Notes under the pieces: generated by a model
What the model was told of the DNA's origin: nothing
Databases searched by the model: none
Seen by the model: only the letters and a program-made list of their open reading frames with translations
Made by a program: the position numbers and the translations under genes
Shown here: positions 28,543 to 40,413 of the stretch, piece after piece
Layout of the letters: each line of letters starts with the position of its first letter
Numbering within the stretch: the first letter of the stretch is position 1
Source: Bacillota bacterium
Lineage (GTDB): Bacteria > Bacillota > UBA994 > UBA5500
Assembly (NCBI GenBank): GCA_023436245.1
Contig: JAEZJZ010000054.1
Location: 1-64,000, forward strand
DNA length: 64,000 nucleotides
Reading direction: 5' to 3'

Positions 28543-29070
28543 TTACATTTCTTTTGGTCTAGACAGGCTGCTCACCAGCAACAACACGCCTAATGCCAGC
28601 GGAATCACCGGCCACCACTCGCGCAGGGTATGGCGCAGGAGGTAACTCAGGTTCCAGAAACGGTTGACCAACATGTAGCTGCCGACTGCGATCAGCACCA
28701 ATGCCAAGAGACGCTGCCCTTCGCCAGAGTTGCGCACCGGCTGAGGGCCCGTCTGCCTGATGATCGGCGGCTCGAAGCTTGACGTCTCAGCAGTCCCTGC
28801 AGTAGTGGATTCGCTAGGACGCGGCTCTGCCGGCTGCCGGAACGAGCTCTCCGTCCGCCCGAACGGACGCTGACCGTCGGTCACCTGCCACTTGTCCGGC
28901 ATGATGATCGCGGCAATGATGTAGCCCAGTACCCCAGCGCCGCCCATCAGCGACACCAAAATGAAGCCCAGACGAACCAGAGTAACGTCGATGCCCAAGT
29001 ACTCCGCCAAGCCAGCGCAGACGCCGGCCAACATGGCACCCTCACTTGTCTTGTAAATGCGTCTTCCCAT
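28543..29070 (-). CDS. PspC-domain membrane protein
   Basis: A 175-aa protein with an N-terminal PspC domain (residues 1-60): RRIYKTSEGAMLAGVCAGLA, then a membrane helix around 33-57. A charged, Pro/Ser-rich linker follows, then two C-terminal hydrophobic helices (about 123-172) of the kind found in Firmicutes PspC/LiaI-like proteins. It probably takes part in envelope-stress sensing. The ATG at 29070 has GGGGGGGAG upstream; a TTG 6 nt earlier is too close to that site. It stands between the wall-polymer cluster and the M28 gene. Confidence 0.85.
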   Translation of the reverse strand: MGRRIYKTSEGAMLAGVCAGLAEYLGIDVTLVRLGFILVSLMGGAGVLGYIIAAIIMPDKWQVTDGQRPFGRTESSFRQPAEPRPSESTTAGTAETSSFEPPIIRQTGPQPVRNSGEGQRLLALVLIAVGSYMLVNRFWNLSYLLRHTLREWWPVIPLALGVLLLVSSLSRPKEM

Positions 29071-29202
29071 AGCCAACTCCCCCCCAAAAGCACATTCAAT
29101 CAGAAGCTCCCTCGGCGTAATACGTGCTGCTTGGGCCGAGGTTTCACGGCACGAGTATACTTGAGTCGCTGTCAGCTGGCAAGAGCGCTTTTCGCAAAGC
29201 GC

Positions 29203-29937
29203 CTACCAACCCCACTTCTGCAGCAGAACCGCCCAGACAAACCTGGGAAGAGCCAACATCCTCCAGAAGCGTGACGGCTGCCGCCAGAGGCGGTGCAGCC
29301 ATTCCAAGCCTGCCCGTTGCATCCAGAGGGGGGCGCGAGCGGATGGTCCACCGAGCAGGGTGTCGAAGCTACCGCCGATACCGATGCCAACCGTGGCGCC
29401 GGTGGCGGCCAAGTGCTGATGCAGCCAGAGGTCCTGCTTGGGCGCACCCATCGCCACGAACAAGATGTCTGCTTTGCTCTCCCGAATGGAATGCAGAATC
29501 AGCGGCAACTGTTCGGGCGTGAAATAGCCATCCCGATAGCCGGCGATAACCATGCCTGGGTAAAGTTGCTGCAGTTGCGTAGCCGCCGCCTGCACCACCT
29601 CCGACTTGGCACCCAGCAGGAAGAACCGCCAACCGGCGCGCTGTCCCTGATCAGCCAGTTCGTGCATCAAGTCATAGCCAGCCACACGCTCAGGCAGTGG
29701 TTGACCGAGCAAGCGTGAAGCAAGCACTGGCCCCATGCCATCTGCCGTGACCAAGCCGGCATCGTGCAGCACCAGAAAGAGACTGGGGTTACGTGCCGCC
29801 TCATACAGAATCTCAGCGTTAGCGGTAACCACCTGACTCGTCTGCCTCGATTGAACTCGCCGCCTTATCTCGTCAACTGCCGACTGCATGGTCAGAACAT
29901 CCACCGGCGAACCTAGAATCTCAATCCGCTGACTCAT
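29203..29937 (-). CDS. tagA: WecG/TagA/CpsF-family glycosyltransferase
   Basis: A 244-aa glycosyltransferase of the GT26 type. These enzymes transfer a sugar, usually N-acetylmannosamine, to lipid-linked GlcNAc in wall polymer or teichoic acid synthesis. Family motifs include T-A-N-A-E-I near residue 38, the T-A-D-G-M-G-P-V stretch near 62 and V-A-M-G-A-P-K-Q-D near 158. The ATG at 29937 overlaps the csaB stop (ATGA) with AAGGGTG upstream; a longer frame only reads through csaB. It forms one operon with csaB, the DUF5693-type gene and the GT4 gene, so it probably builds the polymer that CsaB pyruvylates. The exact sugar is not provable here. Confidence 0.9.
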   Translation of the reverse strand: MSQRIEILGSPVDVLTMQSAVDEIRRRVQSRQTSQVVTANAEILYEAARNPSLFLVLHDAGLVTADGMGPVLASRLLGQPLPERVAGYDLMHELADQGQRAGWRFFLLGAKSEVVQAAATQLQQLYPGMVIAGYRDGYFTPEQLPLILHSIRESKADILFVAMGAPKQDLWLHQHLAATGATVGIGIGGSFDTLLGGPSARAPLWMQRAGLEWLHRLWRQPSRFWRMLALPRFVWAVLLQKWGW

Positions 29938-30992
29938 AGGCGCACACCCTTCGCCAGCGAGACAGCAATCTCGGTGTTCCTCGCGGCCAGCTGGCGCAGT
30001 CTCTGTACATGTATATGCAGCTCCGAGGAAATCTCTGACCGCCGCGCCCATGCCGACTGCACCATATCCACTATCCGATCTGCCTGCAGATCCTCTGTCA
30101 TCCCGGCCAGCGGCTGCTCCACTGAGGACAGGAACCCGGTGACCTTTGGGTCATAACCGATGCCGACCATCGGACGCTGGTAGATGGCGGCCATAATCAG
30201 TGCATGCAGACGCATGCCAACCACGACCTCTGAGGCGGCGATCGCCTGCAGCAGGTCCGAAACACCCAACTGCTCTCTCAAGCAACTCGAGCCAGGGACA
30301 GCATCTGCCAGCCTGATAGACAACTCAAGGTCGCGACTGTAGTGTAGCGGTATGAAGCGAACCCCAAATCCGGCGGCCAGCAGGCGCTTGCCAGCAGAAA
30401 CCACCTCCGCCAAAAAGTCATGTTCACTGGGCCATTCTCGAATGGCAAAGGTGACCAGACGCGCTGTGGTTGGCGGATTTGGGCCGTCCAACAACAGCAC
30501 GGGATCTGCTGTCTCCTCAATCGGGGGATTGCTCACACCCAACTCCTCCAAAAAGCGCCGTGAGCCAGCATCCCTCACCGTGATGAAGGCAGCCCGACTG
30601 AGGATGCGGCCGGTCAGTCGACGGTTGAGCGGCTGCTTCAGCGGGCCCAGACTGTTCGCATAGACCATCGCTGGCTTGCCCAGCCAGGTAGCTAGGCGAA
30701 TTAGCCCCAGGTAATAGAGGGGAGAGCGCTTGCTGGTTGAGTCTTGCAGCAATCCACCACCACCGCTGATCAACAGATCCGTGGATCGCATGGCAGCAGC
30801 CGCTTGCCAGAAGCTCATGCGCGGTATGGCGCGGACGGAGTGTTGCCTGGAGGTCCAGTCGGGATTGGCTGATAACACAGTGATCTCTGCCTGCGGGTCT
30901 TGCCGCCTTAAGTCTCCGATAATCGCCAGCAAAATGGCCTCATCGCCGGCGTTGCCAAAGCCGTAATAGCCGGAGAGCAGATAACGGCTCAT
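29934..30992 (-). CDS. csaB: Polysaccharide pyruvyltransferase CsaB
   Basis: A 352-aa CsaB-type enzyme, which adds pyruvate ketals to secondary cell-wall polymer, the ligand of SLH domains. The start S-G-Y-Y-G-F-G-N-A-G-D-E-A is diagnostic. Later, G-G-G-G-L-L-Q-D-S near 75 and V-V-G-M-R-L-H-A near 250 complete the pattern. It overlaps both neighbours by 4 nt (ATGA), so the cluster is tightly co-translated. The giant SLH gene 3 kb away is a clear client. No signal peptide; cytoplasmic action on lipid-linked polymer is expected. Confidence 0.95.
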   Translation of the reverse strand: MSRYLLSGYYGFGNAGDEAILLAIIGDLRRQDPQAEITVLSANPDWTSRQHSVRAIPRMSFWQAAAAMRSTDLLISGGGGLLQDSTSKRSPLYYLGLIRLATWLGKPAMVYANSLGPLKQPLNRRLTGRILSRAAFITVRDAGSRRFLEELGVSNPPIEETADPVLLLDGPNPPTTARLVTFAIREWPSEHDFLAEVVSAGKRLLAAGFGVRFIPLHYSRDLELSIRLADAVPGSSCLREQLGVSDLLQAIAASEVVVGMRLHALIMAAIYQRPMVGIGYDPKVTGFLSSVEQPLAGMTEDLQADRIVDMVQSAWARRSEISSELHIHVQRLRQLAARNTEIAVSLAKGVRL

Positions 30993-32581
30993 GACTTGTG
31001 CCGCCCTTTCAGCAGATAGGAGTAACGGTTGGTCAGCCAGAGCAACGGCAGACTGATTATGAGGCCGATAACCAGACCCAAGCCGCTGCGCATGATTTCC
31101 AGGAGAATTGGATGATGCAAATGCTCAAAGGTGTTCACCATGGAGAGCACCCCGATATATCCCAGCAGAATGGCCAGCCCACCGTAGAGATACTCCCGTT
31201 TCTGCCAAAGCAGCAGTCCCACCAGGAGTGCAGGATACCCCAGAAATTCCTTGGTACGCGGACGTGCCCAGAACAACTTAAACAGCTTGTCTCGGAAAGT
31301 CATCTCCCAAGCGGGAACCGGGATGACAGTGGCGTTGCCGCTCCGATTCAGCAGCACGAACACTGCCCCGAGAAAGACCAGCACTGCCAACGCGATCACC
31401 TGCTGAGTGCGGCGTCTGTTCAGGTACTGCTTCGGGTGACGCTTCACATCCTGCAGCACAAATAGCCCGATCAGGGCGGCTGCTAGGCCGAGCGGGAGCA
31501 GGTAACCAAACTTGACGCCCAGAAACTGTTTTAGGTTGAGCTGGAAGATCGATCTGGCCAAGAAGGCATGCACCGACAGTCCGCCGACAAAAGCAAATGC
31601 TATCATACGGGAGAAGCCGCCGAACACCGGCCAGATGCCAGCTTGGCGCTCTGCCCGATCCTTGACCGCCTGCCGCCACCAGGCCAGGAAGCCAACTGCA
31701 GGGTAGACGATGGCCGCCGCCAAGGAGAGCAGCTGCCTGAGCAGAAGGGGGTTGATCACCAACTGGGCGACCAGAAAAGCAATGGGCGCAAGCGGCACCA
31801 ACGCCAGCGGAACCCAAGGGGGCAGTACCGCTCCCAGCAGAGAGAACAGCCCCAAGGCCGCAGCTGCACCCAAACCCAGAACCATGCCCCAGACTACCCA
31901 GTCCGGCTGTGTAAAGGGAGGGCGTGGGGTCGGAAGCTGCCCGATGGCATGCCCCCCGGCCACCACTGCTTCCTGAATGGCCTGGGCGCGCTGAATGTTC
32001 ACGTCCACCGTCGCCTCTGTCAGGAGCCTAATCACGGTCAGTTCGGCCTGGCGTTCCAGAATAGAAATGGCAAACTCGTTCTGAAAGCGGTTGGTGGTAC
32101 GGGCCTGGCGGTCGTACACCCGCCAAGTGTTACCCACTAACTCCGAGGCATGCTCAGCGAAGACGGAGGTGCGGGTGAACTCCAGCAAGCCGAACGGCTG
32201 GGTCGGGAAGACCTGCCGCACCTGGCTGAGCGGTGCTGGGAAAGTATTAAAAGAGAAGACCACGCCGTCTGGCTGGAAGCCGGAAATCTGCCAGGCTGGC
32301 CAGTTTTCCTCATTGACCACGGCGATGGGCTGTAGTCCGTCCGGAAGCTTCTCCAGCTCAGAGACGTCCCGGATGAAAGCGGCCCTCACTCCGTGGGCGA
32401 TCAACCCCTGCCAAAGCCGTTCGGCGTCGGCACCGAAGGACTCCACCTCATAGGCGTCAACGATGAAAGTGACTTGCCGCTGCAATGGTTCCACGGCTGC
32501 CTTGTTGCTAAGTTGCCAAGCCGCAGAGAAGACACCGATTAGCATCACCACTACCAGCAGTATCTGTATTCTGCGAGTCAT
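30989..32581 (-). CDS. DUF5693-type polytopic membrane protein
   Basis: A 530-aa protein with an N-terminal signal-anchor helix (residues about 5-24), an outside domain to about 215 and then eight or more membrane helices. Late conserved stretches R-T-K-E-F-L-G-Y-P and N-T-F-E-H-L-H-H-P resemble the DUF5693 family, which occurs beside csaB in many Firmicutes. The role is unknown; a flippase, polymerase or ligase step for the wall polymer is a reasonable guess from the operon. The ATG at 32581 overlaps the GT4 stop (ATGA) and has GGAGGAGG. A longer frame to 32773 reads through the GT4 gene and is rejected. Confidence 0.8.
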   Translation of the reverse strand: MTRRIQILLVVVMLIGVFSAAWQLSNKAAVEPLQRQVTFIVDAYEVESFGADAERLWQGLIAHGVRAAFIRDVSELEKLPDGLQPIAVVNEENWPAWQISGFQPDGVVFSFNTFPAPLSQVRQVFPTQPFGLLEFTRTSVFAEHASELVGNTWRVYDRQARTTNRFQNEFAISILERQAELTVIRLLTEATVDVNIQRAQAIQEAVVAGGHAIGQLPTPRPPFTQPDWVVWGMVLGLGAAAALGLFSLLGAVLPPWVPLALVPLAPIAFLVAQLVINPLLLRQLLSLAAAIVYPAVGFLAWWRQAVKDRAERQAGIWPVFGGFSRMIAFAFVGGLSVHAFLARSIFQLNLKQFLGVKFGYLLPLGLAAALIGLFVLQDVKRHPKQYLNRRRTQQVIALAVLVFLGAVFVLLNRSGNATVIPVPAWEMTFRDKLFKLFWARPRTKEFLGYPALLVGLLLWQKREYLYGGLAILLGYIGVLSMVNTFEHLHHPILLEIMRSGLGLVIGLIISLPLLWLTNRYSYLLKGRHKS

Positions 32582-33699
32582 TTCGTTTCCTCCTCCGCGC
32601 AAGCCTCGCTGAAAAGCGGCAGGACCCGCGAGTATACTGCCAAGACTTGCTGCACCACCGCTTTGATCGAGTATCTGGCTAAGGCCCGTTCCCGCAATAT
32701 GGCGGCCTCGCGACGCGCGCCCTCCGGATGGCTGAGCAGCGAGTTGATCTGATCGGACAAAACCGCTTCGCACGTCTCATCTGACGCTCCGCGGCCACTG
32801 AAGTTGTGCCCCTCGGCAAAGCCAAGGCGGTCGGCAGTCAGAAAACCATAGCTGCCATACTCGCTGGCGATGATCAATGGCTTGCCGCTAATGATCGCCT
32901 CCAGCGCCACTCGCCCCACCCCTACCACCAGGCCGGCAGAGGCCATCAACTGCGAGACATCTGAGCGCCCACCGAGAACGATGAAAACTGACCGACCGAA
33001 GCGCCGATTCAGTTCACTGGCCAATCGCTCGACCTCCAATAACCGATTGCCGCCTCCCACCAGAGTCAAAGACAAGTCCGGATACGCGTCGGCCAGCGCC
33101 GCAACTGCGCGCATCAGCACCAGAGCCGTGCCCCCGCGGCGATCGGACATGCGGCTGACGTAGAGCAGACGATGCAACGGCACCGGCGCGCTCTCCACAA
33201 ACTCCGATTCATCAATCCCATTCTGCACGACAGTCACCTGCTCAGCCGGTACCCCCAGCCGCTCAATCAGGTGGCGCCGCACGTCCTGGCTGACGGCGAT
33301 TGTTTGGCTTCCTGCGACGGTGAACATGCGCAAGAACCAATGTGCGCTGTAGAGCCCGTGGTAGGTGGTGACCATCGGTACCCCAGTCTGCCGGGAGACG
33401 ATGTTGCCCACCCATGCCGGAATACGGGCATGGGCATGCATCAGGTCCACCCGGTGTTCCTGTACTAGCTGTCGCACCTGCAGGATGCTGTGCAGGATGC
33501 CAAAGGGCTTCCGTGCGTGTAGCGCAACCTGAAAGTGCGGTATCTCAGCTTTGACCAGTTGCTCCACCAGGCGACCGCCATTGGAGGCCACCAGCACGCG
33601 CATCCCCTGGCGCTTCAGCGCCTTGGCCAGGGAGATAACGTGGGTCTCCGCGCCGCCAAGATCTAGAGACATGGACAAGAGCAAAACACATGGCTGCAA
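32578..33699 (-). CDS. GT4-type glycosyltransferase
   Basis: A 373-aa GT-B glycosyltransferase. The N-terminal motif L-G-G-A-E-T-H near residue 15 and M-H-A-H-A-R near 87 mark the acceptor half. The C-terminal donor half has the S-R-M-S-D-R-R-G-G region near 183 and a G-V-G-R-V-A-L-E-A-I motif near 255. That second motif lacks the leading glutamate of the classic E-x7-E pair. It probably adds a sugar to the wall polymer. The TTG start at 33699 is supported by GGGAGG 8 nt upstream. It is the first gene of the four-gene cluster (GT4, DUF5693 type, csaB, tagA). Confidence 0.88.
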   Translation of the reverse strand: MQPCVLLLSMSLDLGGAETHVISLAKALKRQGMRVLVASNGGRLVEQLVKAEIPHFQVALHARKPFGILHSILQVRQLVQEHRVDLMHAHARIPAWVGNIVSRQTGVPMVTTYHGLYSAHWFLRMFTVAGSQTIAVSQDVRRHLIERLGVPAEQVTVVQNGIDESEFVESAPVPLHRLLYVSRMSDRRGGTALVLMRAVAALADAYPDLSLTLVGGGNRLLEVERLASELNRRFGRSVFIVLGGRSDVSQLMASAGLVVGVGRVALEAIISGKPLIIASEYGSYGFLTADRLGFAEGHNFSGRGASDETCEAVLSDQINSLLSHPEGARREAAILRERALARYSIKAVVQQVLAVYSRVLPLFSEACAEEETK

Positions 33700-33759
33700 G
33701 TTAGTTGCCTCCCGCTAGCGCATTCGGCGTTTATTCGTGATTGGTATACCCGGTCACGA

Positions 33760-33984
33760 CAGATGTCGGCGGGCCCATGCATGGCGCCCCTACGTGACCA
33801 CGGGGAAGACCGCGACTGGCGGACGCCAGGCATAGCTCCCCCACGGACGGCGCGCGCCTGCATCCCGGACCTATCGTAGGGGTCGCATGCACAGCAACAC
33901 GCCGGTGTTGCTACTCCAATAGAGCGATTCCCGCTTACGGGAATCGGCTTGCACCGCATGCGACCCGCAGCGAAGCGGGATACC
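33760..33984. repeat. Degenerate double-palindrome element, copy B
   Basis: This gap holds broken copies of the dispersed elements: CCCATGCATGGCGCCCCTAC near 33773, GTAGGGGTCGCATGC near 33876, then a hairpin GATTCCCGCTTACGGGAATC near 33925 of the two-hairpin family, ending with CGCATGCGACCC. Nothing coding is evident in 33700-33984. Confidence 0.6.
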
Positions 33985-34467
33985 CTAGGGCTGAACCTCA
34001 TAACGGCCGCGCACCATCACTGTCAGTTCTTTCACGGCAAGAAACCCTCTGCCGTCATTCTTCGGAAACAGCAAGAGATGATTCTTGGGTATGGCGGTGC
34101 CATTGGACAAATCGACTGCACCAGTCAAATCCGGCACGCCCCCGGCACTGGAACCGACTATGGTGCCGGCGCCTGCCCTCAAAATAAACTCTGTGCCCTC
34201 AAAGCCGATTAGCTTCTGACCGACGGGGACAACCACCACCTGCAGCGCGACAGTCGCTCCACCGCCACCACCCTGACTGAGAGCGCTGTCGATGCTCTGC
34301 TGCAGCCTGGCCACGGCTTGGTCAACGTAACTCTTGCTGATCAACGGGTCTTGATCGCTGCCTGGGGCAGGAGCAGAACCTGCGGCGAAGCTGGTGCCCA
34401 GCCAAACGCCGAGTAGCAGCGCGCCGAAAGCAAAGGCGGCCACCAATCGTAAGCTGAATCTACGCAT
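33985..34467 (-). CDS. Exported protein of unknown function
   Basis: A 160-aa protein with a signal peptide or anchor (residues 1-29, ending S-F-A-A-G), a short acidic and coiled segment with D-P-L-I-S-K-S-Y-V-D, a Gly run, and a compact beta-rich domain (about 72-160) carrying L-I-G-x-E-G-T-E-F-I-L-R-A-G and N-H-L-L-L-F-P near the end. I have the impression that proteins of this pattern are common in Firmicutes, but I know no function. The ATG has GGGAGGTAG upstream. It stands alone between repeat-filled gaps, upstream of the wall-polymer cluster. Confidence 0.75.
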   Translation of the reverse strand: MRRFSLRLVAAFAFGALLLGVWLGTSFAAGSAPAPGSDQDPLISKSYVDQAVARLQQSIDSALSQGGGGGATVALQVVVVPVGQKLIGFEGTEFILRAGAGTIVGSSAGGVPDLTGAVDLSNGTAIPKNHLLLFPKNDGRGFLAVKELTVMVRGRYEVQP

Positions 34468-34494
34468 CTAAGTCTACCTCCCTTTCTATTCTGG

Positions 34495-34620
34495 GGGCCA
34501 CAGCTCGCGAGACTGCTCGGCTGCGGCGAGCCTGTATCCGGGTCGCATACATGCGACCCCTACGGTGATCCGCACAGCTCCGTAGGGGCGCCATGCATGG
34601 CGCCCGCGCTTCACCTCGTC
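34495..34620. repeat. Double-palindrome intergenic element, copy C
   Basis: Carries GGGTCGCATACATGCGACCC (one change from the perfect palindrome), CTACGGTGATCC, TCCGTAG and GGGCGCCATGCATGGCGCCC in the same order as 11400-11472. The rest of 34468-34657 contains no gene. Confidence 0.8.
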
Positions 34621-34657
34621 AGGCGAATGGGGACAGCGAACCGTCCCCCCGCCCCAG

Positions 34658-35774
34658 TTAGGCGCGATAGTTGAGGGGTGAGCGCAAGTAGGCGTCGATG
34701 AAGGGGTCGATGTCCCCATCCATCACTGCTTGCACATTGCCCATCTCCGTGTCGGTACGGTGGTCTTTGATCAGGCTATAGGGATGGAAGACATAGGAGC
34801 GAATCTGGTTGCCCCAGGCGATGTCCTTTACCTCTCCCCGGATCTTGGCAATCTCGCTTTCCTGCTCTTCAATCTGTCGTTCCAGCAGTTTGGAGCGCAG
34901 CATGCGCATGGCTGTCTCGCGATTAGCGTGCTGTGAACGCTCGTTTTGGCACTGCGCCACCAGTCCTGTAGGCAAATGAGTGATGCGCACAGCGGAGTCC
35001 GTCTTGTTCACATGCTGCCCGCCCGCCCCGCCCGAGCGATAGGTGTCTATGCGCAGATCCTCGGTTCTGACGGAAATCTGATCAGTATCGTCTATCTCCG
35101 GCATCACTTCCACCGAGGCAAAACTGGTGTGACGTCGCCCAGAGGAATCGAAGGGCGAAATGCGCACCAGTCGATGCACGCCCTTCTCCGCCCGCAGATA
35201 ACCATAGGCCAGCGGCCCGCTGATCAGCAGTGTCACATTCTTCAACCCGGCCTCTTCGCCCGCGAGATAGTCGAGCACCTCCACCCGATAACCACGGCCC
35301 TCCGCCCAGCGAGTATACATGCGCAACAGCATGGATGCCCAATCCTGCGACTCGGTTCCGCCAGCGCCGGGATGAATGTTCAGAATGGCATTGTGCTGGT
35401 CATAGGGGCCAGAGAGCATCGTTTTCAACTGCAAGGCGCGCACGCGCCGCTCCAGTCCGTCAATCTGCTCAGCCAGATCGCTGACCAGCGTCTCGTCATC
35501 TGCCTCAATTGCCAGCTGCAGCAGCTCTGCCGCGTCCTGCATCTGGCTGGCCAACTCATCCACGGAGACGATTTGATCGCGCACCCGGTTCGACTCGGCG
35601 ATTACCGACTGAGCCTGTTTCTGATCATTCCAGAAGCCATCCACTGCCTGTGCGGCCAGTAGTTCCTGCAGCCTTGCCCGTAACCTGGGCAAGTCAAAGT
35701 GAATCACCAACCTCGACGATTGTGCTCTGCAACTCGGATATAGTCTTCTGCAGCAGATTGGTATCAGCTAACAT
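34658..35774 (-). CDS. prfB: Peptide chain release factor 2 (programmed +1 frameshift)
   Basis: RF2 ends translation at UGA and UAA. The complete 371-aa protein requires reading 26 codons from the ATG at 35774 to an in-frame TGA at 35696-35694, slipping +1 at CTTTGAC, and continuing to 34658. The second frame carries the S-P-F anticodon-like tripeptide and the G-G-Q catalytic motif (in S-G-G-A-G-G-Q-H-V-N-K). The start has AAGGAG 9 nt upstream. A frame-only call from 35710 would miss the real N-terminus. The order secA, small gene, prfB matches conserved Firmicutes synteny. Confidence 0.95.
35694..35699 (-). promoter_or_regulatory. prfB +1 recoding site (CTTTGA)
   Basis: CTT TGA C is the canonical RF2 slip site: low RF2 lets the ribosome shift at CTT past the UGA. 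The usual internal Shine-Dalgarno (AGGGGG three bases before CTT) is not intact; GAGGTTGGTGATTCA precedes the site instead. Confidence 0.92.
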
Positions 35775-35778
35775 GCGC

Positions 35779-36137
35779 TCATTCTCCTTCTTTTGGCAAC
35801 AACAGTCTGGCACCAAGCTCGGCCAGCACATGCGGCCATAGTTCGTCGTTAGGCAACTCCTGCGGGAAGACAATCGCCCAGGGACTGACTGCCAACGCTT
35901 TGGTTCTGGTCAGGACGAAGGCCTGATGGGCCTCCGCCTGCTCCAGCAGTTCGACTTGCTGCGGCTTCAGTCCAGGGCGCGGGCTGTGACGGTGCTTACC
36001 CACCCGGGGGCGAAAGTCAGCGATCAGCAGACCGCATTCCAGGCTCAACCGACGAGCAATCTGGTGAGGAAAACTCATGTCCCGGATGAATCTACCGCCT
36101 TCGACCAGAGGAGTATACACGCGCTGCGATTGTGCAC

Positions 36138-36141
<4 letters not shown>
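35779..36141 (-). CDS. Uncharacterised protein between secA and prfB
   Basis: An open frame of up to 120 codons fills the gap between secA and prfB exactly; its TTG start touches the secA stop. The product is basic to neutral, with no signal or membrane helix, and contains W-A-I-V-F-P-Q-E-L-P near residue 90. The start is uncertain: TTG at 36141 relies on coupling to secA, and an ATG at 36078 has only a distant AAGGCGG. I recognise no family. Stop position and packing support a real gene. Confidence 0.55.
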
Positions 36142-38807
<2,666 letters not shown>

Positions 38808-38844
38808 TTGCCCACCTCATTTTCCAGAAATAGTGCACCCGAAC

Positions 38845-39030
38845 AGGCGAGACAGTTCAATTGGTCCTCTGTAGAGGCTCGGTATGCCGAGCCGAGGCCC
38901 AGAACGGCTGTGGCAAACCGTATGTAGCCGGGTCGCATGCATGCGACCCCTACGGGCATGCGCATCGTCCTGTAGGGGCGCCATGCATGGCGCCCGCAGC
39001 CTCCGAGTTCTCGCGTCGGCGCCAGTCCCA
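38845..39030. repeat. Double-palindrome intergenic element, copy D
   Basis: Near-identical to 11331-11515 along its length, including the GTTCAATTGGTCC entry, the GTAGAGGCTCGG stretch, both 20-bp palindromes and the CTCCGAGTTCTCGCGTCGGC exit. It lies between the secA start and the HD-GYP terminator. Confidence 0.88.
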
Positions 39031-39041
39031 AGGATATCAGA

Positions 39042-39084
39042 AAGCAAAAAGCTTTCATTATCGGCATGATCAATAATGAAAGCT
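39042..39084 (-). terminator. Terminator of the HD-GYP gene
   Basis: The perfect stem AGCTTTCATTAT/ATAATGAAAGCT with a 10-nt loop is followed on minus by TTTTTGCTTTC. It is an intrinsic terminator about 55 nt after the gene. Confidence 0.88.
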
Positions 39085-39138
39085 CCAGTTTACCCATTTT
39101 ATCACGCTTGGAATGTAATGGACAAGCGCCGGGGCGTC

Positions 39139-40413
39139 TCATACCACCCGATGCAAGCGCAAATCCGGCAGCGGCACCTGCACCAGTTGCGGTTGCTCAC
39201 GCAAGAGCTGGGTGAAGACCCGCACGACTTCGGGATCGAACTGGCCGCCTGCACATAGACGCAGCTCTTCCATCGCTTGTTCCACCGTCTTGGCATGACG
39301 GTATACTCGCTCAGAAGTCATGGCGTCGAAGGCGTCAGCCACAGCGATGATGCGAGCCCCGATCGGTATCTCCACTCCCTTGATGCCTACGGGGTATCCA
39401 GCACCGTCAAAGCGTTCATGGTGATAGCGAATCACGTCAATGCCGCCGCGCAGGAAACTGATCTCCCGCACAATGCCGGCGCCGATTTCCGAATGCCGGT
39501 TGATCTCCGCCCTCTCCGTCTGGTCGAGGCGCTCAGTCTTGTTCAGTATCTGCTCTGGAATACCGATCTTGCCCACATCATGCAGCAGAGAGATGAAATA
39601 GATCAAGTCGATCTGGTTCTGAGGTAATCCCAGGCGCCGGGCGATGGCATTGGCATATACAGCCACCCGCTCCGAATGACCGCGGGTGTAGTTGTCCTTG
39701 GCCTCAATCGCGTGCGCCAGCGTGTGAATGGTCTCGACATAGGTATTGCGCATCTGCCGATATAGATGAAACGATTGCCTCGCCACCAAGAGCGGCACCA
39801 GGAAGAGCAACACTGCCCAGATGCCCAACCCCTGATACACGCTAGCCATCAAGGCTCCAAACGGCGCTGAAACCAGCAGGCTGGGAACGGTCCACAAAAC
39901 ACCCTTACGCCAGACTGACGCGAAGGAGGTATAGTTGAACAGACTGGAGGCCAGCGTGGTGAAGGTGGAGTTCAGCAGAAAGTGCACTCCAAACGCCAGT
40001 ACCACGGGCAGAACATCTGCGGGAAAGAACATCCTGCCCAGTTCTCCCCCAGCGCGCAAATACACTGTTCCAGCGAGATAGGCAGATATTGCCAGTTGAG
40101 CGACATTGAATAGGTTGCGGTACCAAGCCTTGTAGCGCAGATCCCGCCAACAGAGTGTACCCAGCGAGGCGACGATGGCTCCGCCCGCAGGTCCAAACAG
40201 AAACAAGGCCGCATAAATGAGGCCAAAGCTGGCGGAGATGGAGATACCGTGATATGGCGTGTCCACCGGCAAAGCTTCTGCCAACAAAGTGATCGCAACA
40301 AAGAACGCGATCGCTGCCCAAGGCAGGTCCTGACCGCTAGAGTCATAGAGCACCACTGCGCCAGCCATCACGGTTGTTGTTATGTACAGGGATAATAGGC
40401 CTTTGCGAACCAT
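39139..40413 (-). CDS. Membrane HD-GYP domain protein (putative c-di-GMP phosphodiesterase)
   Basis: A 424-aa protein. About seven membrane helices (residues 5-205) make a sensor-like N-terminus, followed by an HD-GYP domain (about 220-405). All key motifs are present: H-D-V-G-K-I-G-I-P near 283, R-H-S-E-I-G-A near 310 and H-H-E-R-F-D-G-A-G-Y-P near 340. HD-GYP proteins hydrolyse cyclic di-GMP, a motility and adhesion signal, which suits a window with flagella and a giant adhesin. The start at 40413 has GGTGGGA 6 nt upstream; a GTG at 40425 is the alternative. Confidence 0.9.
   Translation of the reverse strand: MVRKGLLSLYITTTVMAGAVVLYDSSGQDLPWAAIAFFVAITLLAEALPVDTPYHGISISASFGLIYAALFLFGPAGGAIVASLGTLCWRDLRYKAWYRNLFNVAQLAISAYLAGTVYLRAGGELGRMFFPADVLPVVLAFGVHFLLNSTFTTLASSLFNYTSFASVWRKGVLWTVPSLLVSAPFGALMASVYQGLGIWAVLLFLVPLLVARQSFHLYRQMRNTYVETIHTLAHAIEAKDNYTRGHSERVAVYANAIARRLGLPQNQIDLIYFISLLHDVGKIGIPEQILNKTERLDQTERAEINRHSEIGAGIVREISFLRGGIDVIRYHHERFDGAGYPVGIKGVEIPIGARIIAVADAFDAMTSERVYRHAKTVEQAMEELRLCAGGQFDPEVVRVFTQLLREQPQLVQVPLPDLRLHRVV

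Noticed and set aside
29938..30051. Long N-terminal extension of the TagA-type gene, and similar extensions of the DUF5693-type, cyclase, FtsX, FtsE and flagellin frames
   Set aside because: The extensions read through upstream coding or leader sequence, whereas internal starts have good ribosome sites and family-typical N-termini.
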